From: Desulfosporosinus sp.
GTDB lineage: Bacteria; Bacillota; Desulfitobacteriia; Desulfitobacteriales; Desulfitobacteriaceae
Assembly (NCBI GenBank): GCA_016278585.1
Contig: JADQBO010000138.1
Span: forward strand, 1-12,903
Length of the DNA: 12,903 bases
Direction: 5' to 3'
Made by a program: the position numbers and the translations under genes
Part shown: positions 1 to 6,830 of the stretch, in pieces
How the letters are laid out: each line of letters begins with the position of its first letter
Numbering within the stretch: position 1 is the first letter of the stretch
The notes under the pieces: model-generated
The model's input: the letters and a program-made list of their open reading frames with translations, nothing else
Told to the model about the DNA's origin: nothing
Database searches by the model: none

Positions 1-269
1 TCTTCTCTATATTTCTGAGCTAACTGCTCCCGTGCAAAAAACTCCAAGTTAATCGCACCCATAGGGCAACTCTTAACACAATCACCACAACCGGAACACT
101 TGTCAAAATAACGTCCTACAATTTTATATTCACTAGGATCTGTCTCTCTCCCTTTCCATATCTTCGTTGGACCGCACACAAAAACCACCGACGGACACAA
201 TCCTAAACATTTGCAACAACCTAATGGATCTGTACATAAGCTATAGTCAATCTCAATTTGAGCAATCAT
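1..269 (-). CDS. 4Fe-4S ferredoxin-type protein, C-terminus cut by window edge
   Basis: Reading from an ATG at 269 toward position 1, 89 complete codons are open and the gene runs off the window without a stop. The second cysteine cluster is canonical for a 4Fe-4S centre: C58-x2-C61-x2-C64-x3-C68-P. The first is a variant, with C12, C18, C19, C21 and C25-P. This points to a small soluble electron carrier or an electron-transfer subunit holding two clusters; its redox partner cannot be told. The start is supported by an AAGGAGG at 277-283 that overlaps the stop codon of the preceding Fe-S gene, only 12 nt away, so the two genes are probably translationally coupled. After the second cluster the chain continues with a charged segment (residues 76-89), so it may be longer than a simple ferredoxin. 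Family assignment is from motifs only. Confidence 0.8.
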   Translation of the reverse strand, partial: MIAQIEIDYSLCTDPLGCCKCLGLCPSVVFVCGPTKIWKGRETDPSEYKIVGRYFDKCSGCGDCVKSCPMGAINLEFFAREQLAQKYRE

Positions 270-281
270 TTAGGTCCCTCC

Positions 282-1115
282 TTACCACTTCTCAGCCAAT
301 CCAGGCATACTCTCCCTATCCAATAACTCAATAGAGCCGCTTGGACAAGCTGTCACACATAATCCGCAGCCAAAACACTGATCCATATCGACATAAGCCT
401 TGTTGGTATAGACCTCCAAATTTAGGGCCTTAAACTGGCAACGGCCTAAGCAGCTTTTACATCCAGTGCATAGTTCCCGATCCACTTTTGCAACTGTATG
501 CCCTTTTAACAGAAATTTAAAATCATAATCAAGCCGGTTACGAACTGCAACACACCCAGGATATTCGCACTGGCATAGTCCTCCAATGTAGGGTGTACCA
601 AAAACGTCAACAGTCTGAACACGCCCCTCCTTGTGGTTCATTAAGGTCCATTGCTTGGCCTCCTCAGGTGTAATAAATTCTACCCCACCTCGATAGGTCT
701 CTGGCCAACGTTCCCATTTATACATGCCCGGACCAATACCCATACAGGTAAAATTCTCCTCATCAGGCATACCCCTCTGCACCCGACGGCATCCGCACGT
801 CATTTTAACTAGGGGGTAGGCGATATCAAGGATCTCCAAATACTCATCCAGTGTAACAACCTGTCCAAAGTGAGTTTGATAGGCATGTTCCAAGGCCTCT
901 CGTTTTATTTCCTCTTCCCATTCAAGGTCTCCGCTAATTCGTGCTTTAACTAACTCAGCTACCACCCCCGCTCCCATACCCGCTGCCTGTGGGTCTGCAT
1001 CCGCGCCCTTCGATTCCTGACCTTCTTTTCGTACTTTATAAAGGCGTCGAGCGTAGTTCTCTGGGTTAAGATACCATTTCTGACCATTACCTTATTGTTC
1101 ACATACCCAACACAT
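282..1115 (-). pseudogene. 4Fe-4S cluster protein interrupted by in-frame TAA at codon 8
   Basis: An ATG at 1115, preceded by AAGGAGG (1126-1132), starts MCWVCEQ and is then stopped by TAA at 1094-1092. The same frame stays open afterwards to the stop at 282 and reads as convincing protein at once (GNGQKWYLNPENYARRLYKV). The undamaged gene would encode about 277 residues. What remains open from the next ATG (977) is 231 residues. Numbered from that ATG, it holds two C-terminal 4Fe-4S motifs: C170-x2-C173-x2-C176-x3-C180 (followed by Q rather than the usual P) and C201-x2-C204-x2-C207-x3-C211-P. Further cysteines lie at 61, 63, 78, 135, 137 and 142 and could bind another metal or cluster; the lost N-terminus adds a CxxC. 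No Shine-Dalgarno precedes the ATG at 977, so efficient reinitiation is doubtful. It may be a real nonsense mutation or a single-base error. The gene is probably cotranscribed with the downstream ferredoxin-type gene; its role is likely electron transfer, partner unknown. Confidence 0.7.
1092..1094 (-). other. Premature TAA stop codon inside the Fe-S gene
   Basis: This TAA lies in the reading frame of the Fe-S protein, 7 codons after a start with a good ribosome binding site. A single base change to TAT or TAC (tyrosine) would restore the frame. UAA is not a codon recoded by the selenocysteine (UGA) or pyrrolysine (UAG) systems, so programmed readthrough is unlikely. Confidence 0.7.
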
Positions 1116-1463
1116 ATTTGAAATTCCTCCTTTTTAAATATAAATACCTCAGACCACGCCATTCTTACAAATGGATTGGGTCGTAGTCACCTCCTTCATA
1201 TATGGCTCCTCAAAACCTGAGAACTAATTATCTGATTTATTCGAATAGATCGTTAACTGTAACTTAAGTTATTTGAATGCAAATTATATGCCATCAAAAT
1301 TTAACATAGTGAAGCCCATGAAATCAGTGGGATAGTCCTCACCTTTTGTGCGTTTCTCATACATATATAGAAACAGATACCTAAAAAAAAATAATCGGAA
1401 GAACTAAAATAAAAAAAGAAGTTGTAACAAACTTTATTTGTTACAACCTAATAAAATAAAGAC
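1116..1463 (-). other. 348-nt intergenic region: leader of Fe-S genes and end of receptor array
   Basis: The region holds the terminator of the receptor array (1410-1447) and then the likely promoter and leader of the Fe-S genes. A perfect TATAAT on the minus strand at 1283-1288 is the best -10 candidate, but no good -35 sits at 16-18 nt. If it is used, the leader would be roughly 160 nt. Within it, at 1187-1196, lies AAGGAGGTGA, a full complement of the 16S rRNA 3' end, with no ATG, GTG or usable TTG at normal distance downstream. No protein gene is convincing here; the open frame starting at 1162 is overlapped by the Fe-S gene and looks like a shadow. Confidence 0.4.
1410..1447 (-). terminator. 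Rho-independent terminator of the chemoreceptor array
   Basis: A perfect 11-bp stem (GTTGTAACAAA / TTTGTTACAAC, 1421-1447) with a 5-nt loop begins 16 nt after the stop codon of the last receptor. On the minus strand it is followed by a T-rich run (TTCTTTTTTTATTTT). This is the classical layout of an intrinsic terminator and marks the end of the receptor transcription unit. Confidence 0.85.
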
Positions 1464-2780
1464 TTATGAATTCGTACTGTTGATTTCCTTCACCTTAAAT
1501 TGTTCCACAACATCCTGAATCTGAGTTGCATTTTGAGCTAGAGATTGAGCTGTTGTAGCGACGATTAGCATTGTCGCCGTCACTTCAGTCGTCGACTCCT
1601 CGATAGTTTCTGCTTTCAATACTGCCCCTTCAGAAACTTGCTTGACTCTATCGACATAACGGTTCATTTCCTCCATACTTCCAAGCATTTGCTCGCTAGA
1701 AGCCGCAATATCAGCAATATTAGTTGCTACTTCTTTTGTCGAGTTTGCAATAGTTGATAAGGTTTCTTGGGCCTCGTGAATCGATATCACACTTTCTTTT
1801 ACTTTAGAATCCGTCTGCATCATCCCTTGAACTGTGTGATTAACACTCTGTTGAATAAGTGTCGTAATATCCGTAACTTCCCGAGTTGAAGATGCTACAT
1901 TCTCTGCGAGTTTACGTATCTCATCGGCAACTACAGCAAATCCCTTTCCATGTTCTCCAGCACGGGCAGCTTCAATTGCTGCATTAAGTGCCAAAAGATT
2001 GGTTTGCCGTGCCACTTCGGCAATCGTTTCTGTGATTGAACCGATGTGATTCGATTGTTCAGCTAGACCCTCTATTGTTCGCACGGATCTATTTACGGAC
2101 TCATTGGTCTCTTCCATGGTTGTCACAATGATCGACAGCTTGCTTAATCCGTCCACTGAATGCTTTTCGGATTTTATGGCCTCTATAGATACAGATGTAG
2201 CCTTTTCCGCAATCACTTGGGCAGCCTTTTCGAGCTCTGTAACCATAACTTGCATCTCTTGCTGGGTTCGAGCCTGTTCTCGAGCTTCTGAGGCCATTTG
2301 AGAAGTATAATTTGCGACGCTACTGTTCGTCGCTGTAACTTCTTCAGAGCTCGCTGATAATTCCTCAGAGGAAATAGCCCAAGATTTTGCCAAGTCTCGT
2401 AATTTTACAATGATACTTCCGAAGTTATCCATCATATGATTAAATGCCTGTCCTAACTCTGCAACTTCGCTTTTTTGGGAAACATTGATTCTTTGGGTTA
2501 GATCGCCTTGAGCTACCTGAACAATCTTTTGTTGCATTTTATAAATGGGTCTTAAAAATCGAATATAATTCTTCAATGAGGCAAAAATTCCTATGAGAAT
2601 GCCTGATACTAAAAACCAAAGAAATATAGCGATAGAATTTGCACGATCAAGGTGCATGAAATAAGTAATTATGAGTCCCATAGCGGATACCATAGGAACC
2701 ACCGTAAATAAGGTTTGACCTACGTACTTGAGCAAACTAATAGTTTGTTTCTTCTTTTCGTGACTATCACTGTTTTCCAT
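1464..2780 (-). CDS. Methyl-accepting chemotaxis protein without extracytoplasmic sensor domain (copy 1)
   Basis: This is a 438-residue chemoreceptor that would signal to the flagellar motor through CheW and CheA. Two hydrophobic helices (about residues 22-42 and 49-68) are joined by only a few residues (HLDRAN), so no extracytoplasmic ligand domain exists. A HAMP linker follows (about 70-125, with the QGDLTQRI segment), then the coiled-coil signalling domain. The kinase-control tip is clear at about 251-293 (VARQTNLLALNAAIEAARAGEHGKGFAVVADEIRKLAE region). It is the third of three tandem paralogues in transcription order and is collinear with the next copy over its first 300 residues. A 142-nt gap with a possible promoter separates it from that copy, and a strong terminator follows it. 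No C-terminal CheR-docking pentapeptide of the NWETF kind is seen. What it senses is unknown; membrane state, redox or a partner protein are possible. Confidence 0.93.
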   Translation of the reverse strand: MENSDSHEKKKQTISLLKYVGQTLFTVVPMVSAMGLIITYFMHLDRANSIAIFLWFLVSGILIGIFASLKNYIRFLRPIYKMQQKIVQVAQGDLTQRINVSQKSEVAELGQAFNHMMDNFGSIIVKLRDLAKSWAISSEELSASSEEVTATNSSVANYTSQMASEAREQARTQQEMQVMVTELEKAAQVIAEKATSVSIEAIKSEKHSVDGLSKLSIIVTTMEETNESVNRSVRTIEGLAEQSNHIGSITETIAEVARQTNLLALNAAIEAARAGEHGKGFAVVADEIRKLAENVASSTREVTDITTLIQQSVNHTVQGMMQTDSKVKESVISIHEAQETLSTIANSTKEVATNIADIAASSEQMLGSMEEMNRYVDRVKQVSEGAVLKAETIEESTTEVTATMLIVATTAQSLAQNATQIQDVVEQFKVKEINSTNS

Positions 2781-2803
2781 AAATGCCCTATCCCCCTTAT
2801 TTC

Positions 2804-2832
2804 ATTATTCTATATTCTACCACGAATATCAA
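2804..2832 (-). promoter_or_regulatory. Possible sigma-A promoter for receptor copy 1
   Basis: On the minus strand TTGATA (2832-2827) and AATAAT (2809-2804) are separated by exactly 17 nt. Each matches the consensus at five of six positions. The start point would fall close to the G-rich ribosome binding site at about 2791-2798, leaving a very short leader, which lowers confidence. The region is AT-rich, so chance matches are expected. Confidence 0.35.
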
Positions 2833-2922
2833 TTATGAATATTCTGTAAATTTAAAGCATCTTGTAACTTCTAACTTGCTACCTATAACTGTTCTCCTCT
2901 TTACTTACTTAAACACAACGTT

Positions 2923-4215
2923 CTATACTTTAAATCGTTCAATTTCTTGCAATAGTTGATTAGCACTTTGTGCTAGAGATTGGGCCTCTGCAGCCACGAT
3001 TTGCATGGTTGCCGTAACTTCCATAGTCGCTTTCTCTATTAATTCTGCCGTAATAGCCGCTTCCTCTGAATCGTGAATAACTGTATTGACATAGCTCATC
3101 ATTTCCTCAGTACTTCCTAATGTTTGTTCACCGAAGGAGGCAATCTCTGAAATATTAACTGATACCTCTTTAGTCGAAGACGCTATCGTATTTAGTGTTT
3201 CTTGTGCCACCCGAATCGATGCCACACTTTCTTTCACCTTAGAATCCGTCAGCGACATTCCTTGAACAGCATAATTAACACTCTGTTGAATTAGATTTGT
3301 GATTTCAGTAACCTCTCTTGTGGAAGAAGTAACATTTTCTGCCAATTTACGAATTTCGTCGGCAACAACGGCAAAACCTTTCCCATGTTCCCCGGCTCGG
3401 GCAGCTTCAATGGCCGCATTGAGTGCAAGAAGATTCGTTTGTCCGGCTACTTGAGCAATCGTTTCTGTAATCGAACCGATGTGATTCGATTGCTCGGCTA
3501 AATTCTCAATTGTCTGTACAGATTTACTGACAGACGCATTCGTCTCTTCCATTATAGTAACGATGACTAAAAGCTTGCTTAATCCATTCTGAGAATATCT
3601 TTCTGATTTAATAGCCTCTTGGGATACGGACAAAGCGTTTTCCGCGATCATTTGAGCAGCTTTCTCTAATTCGTTCACCATTATTTTCATTTGTTGTAAA
3701 ATCTCCACTTGTTTTCTGACGTCTAAGGCCATTTGACTTGTAGAATTGCCAACACTACTATTCGTTGCAGTAACTTCTTCGGAGCTTGCCGATAATTCTT
3801 CAGACGAAACAACCCCGGAGTTAGCCATCTTACCAATTCCATGTATGATTTCGTTAAAGTTTGTCATCATCTGGTTAAATGCCCGCCCTAATTCGGCAAC
3901 GTCACCTTTTTTTGAAATCTCAATTCTCTGAGTTAAATCTCCTTGAGCAACTTGGAGAATCCCTTGATGCATCACATATATAGGCTTTAAGATGAAGTAA
4001 TAATTCTTTAGCATAATGATTAATCCAATTAACGACGCAGATAATAAAAAACCCAGAAAAATAACCACAGATTTTGACCAGTCAAGTTTCATGATAAAGG
4101 TGATAACAAGACCCATAGCACTAAGCATAGGAATCGCCATCCCTAAATTCTTGCTTAGATACTTTCCTAAACTGATATCTTGCTTTCCTTTTACAGGGTA
4201 TTTCTTCCCCTTCAT
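2923..4215 (-). CDS. Methyl-accepting chemotaxis protein without extracytoplasmic sensor domain (copy 2)
   Basis: This 430-residue chemoreceptor paralogue has the same plan as its neighbours: a basic N-terminus, a membrane hairpin (helices about 22-42 and 48-69 joined by about five residues, KLDWS), HAMP (about 70-125) and a signalling coiled coil with the kinase-control tip at about 251-293. The tip reads VAGQTN where copy 1 has VARQTN and copy 3 has VANQTN, a small difference next to the conserved hairpin. It starts 21 nt after the stop of copy 3 and has an AAGGAGG about 10 nt before the ATG, so the two are very likely cotranscribed. It ends in VERFKV-like sequence with no docking pentapeptide. 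The signal detected is unknown. Confidence 0.92.
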   Translation of the reverse strand: MKGKKYPVKGKQDISLGKYLSKNLGMAIPMLSAMGLVITFIMKLDWSKSVVIFLGFLLSASLIGLIIMLKNYYFILKPIYVMHQGILQVAQGDLTQRIEISKKGDVAELGRAFNQMMTNFNEIIHGIGKMANSGVVSSEELSASSEEVTATNSSVGNSTSQMALDVRKQVEILQQMKIMVNELEKAAQMIAENALSVSQEAIKSERYSQNGLSKLLVIVTIMEETNASVSKSVQTIENLAEQSNHIGSITETIAQVAGQTNLLALNAAIEAARAGEHGKGFAVVADEIRKLAENVTSSTREVTEITNLIQQSVNYAVQGMSLTDSKVKESVASIRVAQETLNTIASSTKEVSVNISEIASFGEQTLGSTEEMMSYVNTVIHDSEEAAITAELIEKATMEVTATMQIVAAEAQSLAQSANQLLQEIERFKV

Positions 4216-4236
4216 TCAATCTCATCCTCCTTATCG

Positions 4237-5547
4237 TCAGAGTGCCACATTGAGAATCTTGAATCGTTCTACTTCTAGCTGAATTTGATTAGCGTTTTGG
4301 GCGAGGGACTGAGCTTCTGCCGCGACGTTTTGCATCATTGACGCTACCTCCGTGGTTGACTCCCTGACATTCTCAGCTGTTGTTTCTGCTGCTTGGGACA
4401 TGAGAATAAAAGCATTTACATGGTTTATCATTTCCTCCATACTTCCTAACGTTTGCTCACTCGATGAGGCAATCTCTGAAATGTTGACTGATACCTCTTT
4501 TGTCGAATGAGCTATAATCCCTAAAGCCTTCTGAGCCTCCAGGATCGAGTCTACGCTTTCTTTAACGTTTGAATCTGTTTGCATCATTCCTTGAACAGCA
4601 TCATCTACCCCGTTTTGAATTAACGTGGTAATTTCCGTGACTTGACTGGTTGAAGTAGCTACGTCCTCTGCAAGTTTGCGAATTTCATCGGCAACTACCG
4701 CAAAGCCTCTTCCATATTCCCCTGCCCGGGCTGCTTCTATCGCCGCATTGAGTGCCAATAGATTCGTTTGGTTTGCTACTTGAGCAATCGTTTCAGTGAT
4801 TAATCCGATGCGATTCGATTGATCGGCAAGGTCCTCAATAGTCTTTACGGATTTGCTTACGGTATCACTAGTCTCTTCCATCGTAGTCACAATCAGTGAT
4901 AGCTTTCTTAATCCATCTTCCGAATGTCGTTCAGAGTTGATCGCTTCTTTAGAAACCGAAATTGCCCTTTCCGCGATCATTTGAGAAGCTTTTTCGAGTT
5001 CTGTTACCATAATTCTCATTTGTTCCAACGTTCGTACTTGATTTTGAACCTCTACTTCCATTTTGCTTGTGTAACTAGTAACATCGCTATTGGTTGCGGT
5101 TACTTCTTGAGAACTGGCGGATAATTCTTCAGACGAAGTAACCCATGAGTTAGCCATCTTACTAATTTTAAGAATAATACTATTAAAATTATTCATCATC
5201 TGGTTAAAAGCACGTCCTAGATCCGCAACATCACTTTTCTTAGCAATTTCTATTCTTTGGGTTAAATCTCCTTGAACGACCTGTATAATTCCCTGCTCCA
5301 TCTCATAGATAGGCTTTAAAAAACGATAATAATTCTTTAAGGAGACGAGAGTTCCTATGGCTGTACCTGCTACTAGAAAACATAAAAATAATAACAAAGT
5401 TTTAGGCCAATCTAATTCAACTGCAAAAGCAATAATCAATCCCACCGTAGAAACCACAGGAACACCGATTCCTAAGTTTTTGCTTAGGTACTTAGCTAAA
5501 CTGGTTTCTTGCTTTGACTTACTTGTTTTCCCTTCGCTACCTTTCAT
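4237..5547 (-). CDS. Methyl-accepting chemotaxis protein without extracytoplasmic sensor domain (copy 3)
   Basis: First of the three receptors in transcription order, 436 residues from the start chosen here. An upstream in-frame ATG at 5580 would add 11 residues. However, the ATG at 5547 has GGGAGGG (5553-5559) five nt before it, and starting there aligns the protein with copy 2 (both begin MKG). The ATG at 5580 lies inside a long inverted repeat and has no ribosome binding site. The layout matches the other copies: membrane hairpin at about 23-70 with a short VELDWP turn, HAMP at about 71-126, and signalling tip at about 252-294 (NLLALNAAIEAARAGEYGRGFAVVADEIRKLAE). It follows the MBL hydrolase gene by 73 nt, a gap that carries an 18-bp perfect inverted repeat. 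The ligand is unknown. Confidence 0.92.
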   Translation of the reverse strand: MKGSEGKTSKSKQETSLAKYLSKNLGIGVPVVSTVGLIIAFAVELDWPKTLLLFLCFLVAGTAIGTLVSLKNYYRFLKPIYEMEQGIIQVVQGDLTQRIEIAKKSDVADLGRAFNQMMNNFNSIILKISKMANSWVTSSEELSASSQEVTATNSDVTSYTSKMEVEVQNQVRTLEQMRIMVTELEKASQMIAERAISVSKEAINSERHSEDGLRKLSLIVTTMEETSDTVSKSVKTIEDLADQSNRIGLITETIAQVANQTNLLALNAAIEAARAGEYGRGFAVVADEIRKLAEDVATSTSQVTEITTLIQNGVDDAVQGMMQTDSNVKESVDSILEAQKALGIIAHSTKEVSVNISEIASSSEQTLGSMEEMINHVNAFILMSQAAETTAENVRESTTEVASMMQNVAAEAQSLAQNANQIQLEVERFKILNVAL

Positions 5548-5552
5548 GTTGA

Positions 5553-5559
5553 CCCTCCC
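5553..5559 (-). promoter_or_regulatory. Ribosome binding site fixing the start of receptor copy 3
   Basis: GGGAGGG on the minus strand, five nt before the ATG at 5547. It favours this start over the in-frame ATG at 5580, which has no such site. Confidence 0.7.
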
Positions 5560-5568
5560 TCTTATTTT

Positions 5569-5617
5569 TTTCATTACCATTTCAGTCTAATAACATTAAA
5601 CTGAAATGGTAATGAAA
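5569..5617. repeat. Perfect 18-bp inverted repeat between MBL hydrolase and receptor array
   Basis: The left arm TTTCATTACCATTTCAGT (5569-5586) and right arm ACTGAAATGGTAATGAAA (5600-5617) are exact reverse complements around a 13-nt AT-rich loop. The element begins three nt after the hydrolase stop codon and ends 21 nt before the receptor start codon. In the direction of transcription it is followed by an A-tract, not a U-tract, so it is not a standard intrinsic terminator. It could limit readthrough, protect the 3' end of the hydrolase mRNA, or bind a dimeric protein. Confidence 0.85.
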
Positions 5618-5620
5618 CTA

Positions 5621-6523
5621 TTATCCTGCCTCTCTTTTCAACTGCTCCCACCCATAAATATAGTGCAATTTTACGAAAAGCACCCCTGGATGAATCCTTT
5701 GATCGCCATAGTTTGAGGCACTTAAATACACTGTATCAGCAGGACAGTGCTCCGTCATCTGTTGATACAACTGCTCTTTAATTTCTAGACAACGTTCAAT
5801 CAAGTTTTCCCCGGGTAATCCATGCCCAGGTAAATAAACCTTAGTCTGGAGAGCTGCAATGTTCTTTAAACTTTCAAGATAACTTGGCATACCGCTTACC
5901 ACACGACCCTCTTCTTGCCAGATCCCTGGATATGGAATCTCATCCGGGAGAAGCATATCTCCTGAAAAGAGGAGGCCATCTTTCTCATTATAAAAGGACA
6001 GGTGCCCTGCCGTATGTCCGGGTGTGGATATGATACGTAACAGATCATTACCAGCCATAATAGTTTGTTCGGGTTCGATGAATGTCACCTGATTAGGTAA
6101 GGCTGTTAAGTGTTGTAGACGCTTTGATATCTTGAGCATTCCTGGTATCTCGATCTCCGGTACACCCCACTCTTGAGTTGCCCAATCATTAAGACGGGAA
6201 AAGGCTTGTCCATGTACGAAACTAGCCCACTCATGGTGATCCCTAGAACTAACATAGACTTGTGCGCCTTCTTGCGCAAAGGTATTTGCTGCTCCCGCAT
6301 GATCCACGTGCCAATGAGTAACCAAGACCTGCTCCAGCTTTTTTATCCCAACCTTTTTCATTCCCTCATGAACTGCTTCGATGACGTCCGGTGTATTTGT
6401 TCCGGCATCCAATAATGTAGGTACTTCACCCGCAAATAAATACAAATTGACAGCATCCACGTTAATGGGAACCGGAATTTTTAACATATAAACATTCTGT
6501 GCTACTTCCTTAATATCTAACAT
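5621..6523 (-). CDS. Metallo-beta-lactamase-fold hydrolase
   Basis: This 300-residue cytoplasmic protein has the full metal-binding set of the MBL fold: H70-x-H72-x-D74-H75 (THWHVDHAG), H170 in PGHTAGH, D189 in SGD and H234 in PGHG. These would hold two metal ions, usually zinc, activating water for hydrolysis. The helical C-terminal part and the overall size resemble the glyoxalase II/LACTB2-like branch, whose members act on thioesters, lactones or nucleic acids; the substrate here is not known. The start at 6523 is supported by GGGAGG (6532-6537) eight nt upstream. No signal peptide is visible. The gene precedes the receptor array on the same strand and is divergent from the small CxxC gene. 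Its position one gene away from a beta-oxidation locus makes an acyl-thioester substrate conceivable, but that is only inference. Confidence 0.9.
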   Translation of the reverse strand: MLDIKEVAQNVYMLKIPVPINVDAVNLYLFAGEVPTLLDAGTNTPDVIEAVHEGMKKVGIKKLEQVLVTHWHVDHAGAANTFAQEGAQVYVSSRDHHEWASFVHGQAFSRLNDWATQEWGVPEIEIPGMLKISKRLQHLTALPNQVTFIEPEQTIMAGNDLLRIISTPGHTAGHLSFYNEKDGLLFSGDMLLPDEIPYPGIWQEEGRVVSGMPSYLESLKNIAALQTKVYLPGHGLPGENLIERCLEIKEQLYQQMTEHCPADTVYLSASNYGDQRIHPGVLFVKLHYIYGWEQLKREAG

Positions 6524-6539
6524 TATAGTTTCCTCCCAA

Positions 6540-6557
6540 AATGAATATCAATTCATT
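6540..6557. promoter_or_regulatory. Operator-like palindrome AATGAAT-N4-ATTCATT
   Basis: Seven-bp perfect arms separated by four nt lie just upstream of the hydrolase ribosome binding site, in the divergent promoter region. The 7-4-7 geometry and AATGAAT-type arms recall TetR-family operators such as the FadR box of Bacillus subtilis (TGAATGA/TCATTCA type), but the arms are shifted and not identical. A FadR-like regulator is encoded at the right edge of the window, so a link is possible but unproven. Confidence 0.4.
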
Positions 6558-6584
6558 GTTATTTGTTAAATAATTTAGTACAAT
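6555..6584. promoter_or_regulatory. Overlapping divergent promoter candidates
   Basis: On the plus strand TTGTTA (6556-6561) and TACAAT (6579-6584) are 17 nt apart. On the minus strand TTGTAC (6583-6578) and AACAAT (6560-6555) are also 17 nt apart. They would serve the small CxxC gene and the MBL hydrolase respectively and would exclude each other's polymerase. The match quality is moderate and the region is AT-rich. The palindrome at 6540-6557 overlaps the edge of both. Confidence 0.3.
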
Positions 6585-6677
6585 TGCATAAGTAAATCGT
6601 AATTGATTCATAATCTTATGTATTGAACATAACACTATCCTTAGAAAACGTAAAGTATGACTATTAGGAGGATATCG

Positions 6678-6830
6678 ATGACGACAAACCAGAATTTGCA
6701 GACACCCACCCCTATTCCTCAGTACAGAGTTGTATGCGAGCTTTGTCACAAAATGATATTTTTTTCTGGTGAAGCAAATGGGGAAACCTTCTCCGTACTC
6801 TGCGATGAATGCGCTCAGTCAATGGTTTAA
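6678..6830 (+). CDS. Small two-CxxC putative zinc-ribbon protein, 50 aa
   Basis: This is the only plausible plus-strand gene. It starts at an ATG six nt after a perfect AGGAGG (6666-6671) and ends in TAA at 6830. The 50-residue product has a polar, proline-containing N-terminus (residues 1-15) and two pairs of cysteines, C20-x2-C23 (CELC) and C42-x2-C45 (CDEC), 18 residues apart. That spacing is typical of a single zinc-ribbon or treble-clef metal site. No membrane segment or signal peptide is seen. It is followed by a hairpin overlapping the stop codon and then by a strong terminator, so it is probably a monocistronic unit. It could be a small nucleic-acid-binding or protein-binding zinc protein; no specific family is recognised. 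The ribosome binding site, cysteine pattern and terminator together make it a likely real gene despite its size. Confidence 0.75.
   Translation: MTTNQNLQTPTPIPQYRVVCELCHKMIFFSGEANGETFSVLCDECAQSMV

Noticed and set aside
1092..1094. Programmed recoding (selenocysteine or pyrrolysine) at the in-frame stop
   Set aside because: The codon is TAA; the known systems use UGA and UAG. A mutation or sequence error is simpler.
959..1162. 67-codon minus-strand frame starting at 1162
   Set aside because: It overlaps the N-terminal part of the Fe-S protein in another frame; its product is basic and unlike any family, while the overlapped frame gives protein-like sequence after a ribosome binding site.
4229..4236. 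GACGATAA as a sigma-D (flagellar) -10 element before receptor copy 2
   Set aside because: No TAAA-like -35 lies at the needed distance, and the gene is closely spaced behind copy 3 in an operon.
5548..5580. Eleven-residue N-terminal extension of receptor copy 3
   Set aside because: No ribosome binding site precedes the ATG at 5580, it lies in the inverted repeat, and the paralogues align from the ATG at 5547.
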